This document shows positions 62,501-64,000 of a stretch of 64,000 nt of DNA, in pieces. Location: NCBI RefSeq assembly GCF_022347765.1, contig NZ_JAKRFZ010000018.1:1-64000 (forward strand), written 5' to 3'. Source of the DNA: Pseudoalteromonas sp. OOF1S-7. GTDB taxonomy: Bacteria; Pseudomonadota; Gammaproteobacteria; Enterobacterales; Alteromonadaceae. How positions within the stretch are numbered: position 1 is the stretch's first letter; the number at the start of each line of letters is the position of its first letter. Position numbers and translations under genes: made by a program. The notes beneath the pieces were generated by a model. The model did not search any database. It was given only the letters and a program-made list of their open reading frames with translations, and had not been told where the DNA came from.

Positions 62501-63678
62501 TCTATTTCTTTGGCATGCTGAGTAATCGCCCGTAAGGTCTCTGTCATTTTTGCCAGCGACTGTGATAACTGCTTTATTTCTTTACTGCCCTGAAGCTGCA
62601 CATTAGTGCTAAAGTCGCCATTCGCAACCTGATCTGCAACCGCAATAGCTTGTGTCAGCGACTGACCAACCTGCCTGTTAATCAAATAGGCAATGCACGC
62701 CGTAATGAATGCAGCGCCAAGTAAAGCGATAGCTGCCAGACGGGTTAAATCTGCAAGGCCGCTCTGACTGGTTGTCAGACTCTGGTCCGCCAGCTGCTGT
62801 TGTGCCAGCTCTATTTCTATTAACTGGTTCTTAAGTGCTCTGGTCAATGGCCCCAACCGCTCACGCCAGGTATTTTCCGCCTGATCCCAGCCATTGCTCC
62901 GCCTGAGTTCAAAAATTTGTGGCAGAAGCTGCCAAAACTCCTCCCTCAATCGCGTCACCTTTTGGATCTGAATGGCTTGCTGGCTGCTCAGCAATGCCTG
63001 CTGCTGTTGCACATTCAGCCAGGCATCTTCATGCCAGGTACGATGGCGTTCAAACTCCAGGAAGTAGGTTTCCCGATTACTGAGCAAAAATGCCTGAACT
63101 GATGTCAGCGCACTGGTGAAACCGCCGCGAAAATCTGCCAGGTGTTTTAACAACTGCTTGCGCGATGGATCGGCCGCCAGCTCTCTTTCCCACTCAATGG
63201 TCAGGGTTACGGCATCAATAATTTGCTGCGCACGGGGCATAGCCTGATTGAAAAATACCTGCAAACCCGGAAAATTCGCCTCCGACTGAGCGATTTCTTC
63301 AATTTGTTGCTGTATCAGCCTGGCTTCGTTGAGTTTATTTTCAAGCATAGAGATCTGCGTCTGACTCAACGCAGACTGGGGCAGGCGGTGAATTTTAAAA
63401 AGCGACTCGTCAATGGCCTGCCAGGCCTCGCGCCGCCCTTGCAGGTGCTGCTGACCGCCCCCGGCCATCCAGGATTTCAGCTCGAGTTTAGAGTCCTCGA
63501 AGTTAGATCTCAGTGCCTGCATATGCTTAACACTGGCCAGTTCATTGGTACTAAACTGAGTGCTACTTTGCTCCAGCTCAGTTAACTGAAAAAGCGCCGC
63601 AATGACAAATGCAGCGGGGATCACAAAAGCCAGTACAAACCCTGCGCTGATGCGCGTGCTTAACGTATTTAACTCCAT
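59512..63678 (-). CDS. Hybrid sensor kinase: membrane sensor, HAMP, GAF, kinase, three receivers
   Basis: 1388 residues from the ATG at 63678 (GAAGGA close upstream); a longer frame adds 17 codons. Order: helix 1 (about 13-32), helical periplasmic sensor (about 35-305), helix 2 (about 306-330), HAMP, GAF (about 435-590), long coiled coil, H-box MSHELRTPLNSLLLL (His about 694), ATPase (NLLSNAFKFT, GTGLGLTISREF). Then REC1 (ILDIGLPDMDG), REC2 (IVDLNLPDISG) and REC3 (LMDIMMPVMDG), all with the phospho-acceptor Asp. It is a phosphorelay hub lacking an Hpt domain. It heads an operon with cheR and the REC-GGDEF-EAL gene. Confidence 0.94.
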   Translation of the reverse strand: MELNTLSTRISAGFVLAFVIPAAFVIAALFQLTELEQSSTQFSTNELASVKHMQALRSNFEDSKLELKSWMAGGGQQHLQGRREAWQAIDESLFKIHRLPQSALSQTQISMLENKLNEARLIQQQIEEIAQSEANFPGLQVFFNQAMPRAQQIIDAVTLTIEWERELAADPSRKQLLKHLADFRGGFTSALTSVQAFLLSNRETYFLEFERHRTWHEDAWLNVQQQQALLSSQQAIQIQKVTRLREEFWQLLPQIFELRRSNGWDQAENTWRERLGPLTRALKNQLIEIELAQQQLADQSLTTSQSGLADLTRLAAIALLGAAFITACIAYLINRQVGQSLTQAIAVADQVANGDFSTNVQLQGSKEIKQLSQSLAKMTETLRAITQHAKEIEKGDYTQDFTPKGEQDLLGMALNAMTKNLRTTHQLSQHQTWLKAGQADIAERLTGTQSVEQIYKIACDFCSRYLEAEVGALYALEGDLYKLKTSYAYKYRSTENTEFEQGEGLVGQAALEGKLLYFSGLPEEHVLMSVDSGLGQSAARQVVAVPIKDKRQNEAVLAVLVIASVKTFSDICLELLELSADSIAQALASALSRDRLQELLDESQQQAEELESQQQDLKAANEEMEQQTQELKRSEEELREQKSRLTQTNTQLTERTDTLQKQKIEIENARIELQHRAEQLAVSSKYKSEFLANMSHELRTPLNSLLLLSQSLARNAEGNLTDDQLEDIEVIYNGGQSLLTLINEILDLSKVEAGKLKLTSDRVNLHGFAARLKKQFEPIAKEKGLEFKVSISPMAPQDIETDELRLEQVLRNLLSNAFKFTEQGNVELCIEPADGSAQFNNPTLTPQSCLSFVVKDTGIGIAQDKQQAIFEAFQQADGSTSRAFGGTGLGLTISREFSHLLGGEIQLVSELDKGSAFSLYIPRYKQPENEQQEAPQSQPDLYTNQAVRHNDFVKVHDDALLAQPQPASVTRANAIVTTDTAPDSVTEQENKSVLIVEDDSQFASILSDIAYKHQFAPVVCSRAEQALNMIQQAQPSAVILDIGLPDMDGMALLDTLKSEPKTREIPVHIVSGKSKDPKALQKGAIDFLTKPVSLEQMEQVFSKFEVLLQKHIKHLLLVEDDMHACKVIKQVLQQKGLELHVANNGGTAMQLLKQHPIDCCIVDLNLPDISGFELLERMDAEAGLSLPPIIVYTAQELSRDEYHHLLRFTDKIVLKTDHAPVRLQDEVELFLHSVEQQLPPSVVASKHEDISSQPVDLSGFHILLVDDDLRNTYALSKLLKEQGLAVTMADNGQLALEKLQQNEQFDLVLMDIMMPVMDGFEAMKHIRADISQNLPIIALTAKAMSEDKQKCLEAGASDYLAKPVDINVLISMMKIWLYDTQNASDRLH

Positions 63679-63772
63679 TATTCCTTCACCCAGATAAAAA
63701 GCCAGTCCATTTATTCTGAAAATGTTCACTCAGAGTATAGACACGCACACTTAAATGTGGGTAAAAATCTGA

Positions 63773-64000
63773 CTAAAAATCGCTCTCCCCTGCCGAATTA
63801 GCAAACTCCGTTTTGAGCCACTCAAATAAAGCCATGAACTCAGCGTTGAGCCAATGCCGCTCGGGCGCAACCAGATAATATGAAAAAGCCAGTTTGATAG
63901 GGTCTGCATCAAGTTTTTCCAGCGTCCTGTCACTCAATGCTTGTTGTGCGATATGGTGCCAGCCCAGGGCGATGCCCTGACCATATTTGGCGGCGCCCAT
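63773..64000 (-). CDS. LysR-family regulator, C-terminal part (cut by window end)
   Basis: Only the last 75 residues are present; the frame runs past the window edge, so the first Met seen is internal. AAKYGQGIALGWHHIAQQAL, KLAFSYYLVAP and FEWLKTEFANSA match the end of the GcvA-like LysR effector domain. It lies 94 bases ahead of the hybrid kinase gene on the same strand. The target is unknown. Confidence 0.75.
   Translation of the reverse strand: MGAAKYGQGIALGWHHIAQQALSDRTLEKLDADPIKLAFSYYLVAPERHWLNAEFMALFEWLKTEFANSAGESDF

Noticed and set aside
63773..64000. Complete 75-residue protein
   Set aside because: The frame runs off the window; the residues are the C-terminus of a LysR regulator.
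1..64000. tRNA, rRNA genes, complete insertion sequences, CRISPR arrays
   Set aside because: None seen on reading through; no transposase or integrase frame and no cloverleaf-like sequence recognised.

Overview
The window reads as chromosomal DNA of a marine gammaproteobacterium, most likely Pseudoalteromonas or a close relative. The basis is gene content: a GntR-prpB-prpC-acnD-prpF methylcitrate operon, a MipA/OmpV - DUF3019 - response regulator - histidine kinase operon, a secreted GH19 chitinase, GlyGly-CTERM and GEVED secreted proteins, and many chemotaxis and c-di-GMP proteins. I saw no rRNA, tRNA, CRISPR array or complete insertion sequence. Genus assignment is inference; no database search was possible.

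Layout. 1-6.6 kb: a large SpvB/FG-GAP (RHS-like) secreted protein with two poly-Gly linkers and an abrupt C-terminus, a small secreted cysteine protein, and a GH19 chitinase with a Fur-box-like site in its promoter region. 6.9-10.5 kb: an acetyltransferase/FAD-oxidoreductase pair, an SDR, a SpoIIAA-like protein and a LysE-type exporter. 10.6-17.4 kb: the propionate (methylcitrate) operon, led by its GntR regulator, with a sigma70-type promoter flanked by two near-identical palindromes. 17.5-19.2 kb: a periplasmic binding-like protein and a PKD protein with a GlyGly-CTERM tail.

19.4-27.9 kb: the most unusual region, five tightly spaced genes on the minus strand that all encode exported proteins. 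In transcription order they are a thermolysin-family (M4) protein whose zinc and catalytic residues are replaced, a Hint-domain protein, a pore-former-like protein, a GEVED protein, and a larger paralogue of the pore-former-like protein. A strong hairpin ends the unit just after the last stop codon. This is the best candidate for an undescribed system.

28.5-36.2 kb: a DUF4240 protein, a cold-shock protein, a second binding-protein-like gene, a GAF histidine kinase, a PAS-GGDEF-EAL protein, and a TTG-initiated overlapping pair (a chemoreceptor-tip-like protein plus an ODP-type di-iron protein), then a VOC protein. 36.3-42.5 kb: a GH3 beta-N-acetylhexosaminidase, a DUF1445 (D-glutamate cyclase family) gene followed by pxpA, a GNAT, and a beta-propeller lipoprotein. 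42.7-46.4 kb: the MipA-DUF3019-two-component operon and arfB.

46.5-50.4 kb: a MacA-like adaptor with two MacB/FtsX-type permeases but no ATPase gene. 50.8-58.5 kb: an HPF/RaiA-like protein, an NhaR-like regulator overlapping a SelW-like gene, a chemoreceptor, a coiled-coil/HEAT-like protein, a YhhN protein, and a REC-PAS-GGDEF-EAL protein. 58.6-63.7 kb: CheR and a triple-receiver hybrid kinase, probably one signalling operon with the preceding REC-GGDEF-EAL gene. The window ends inside a LysR-type gene.
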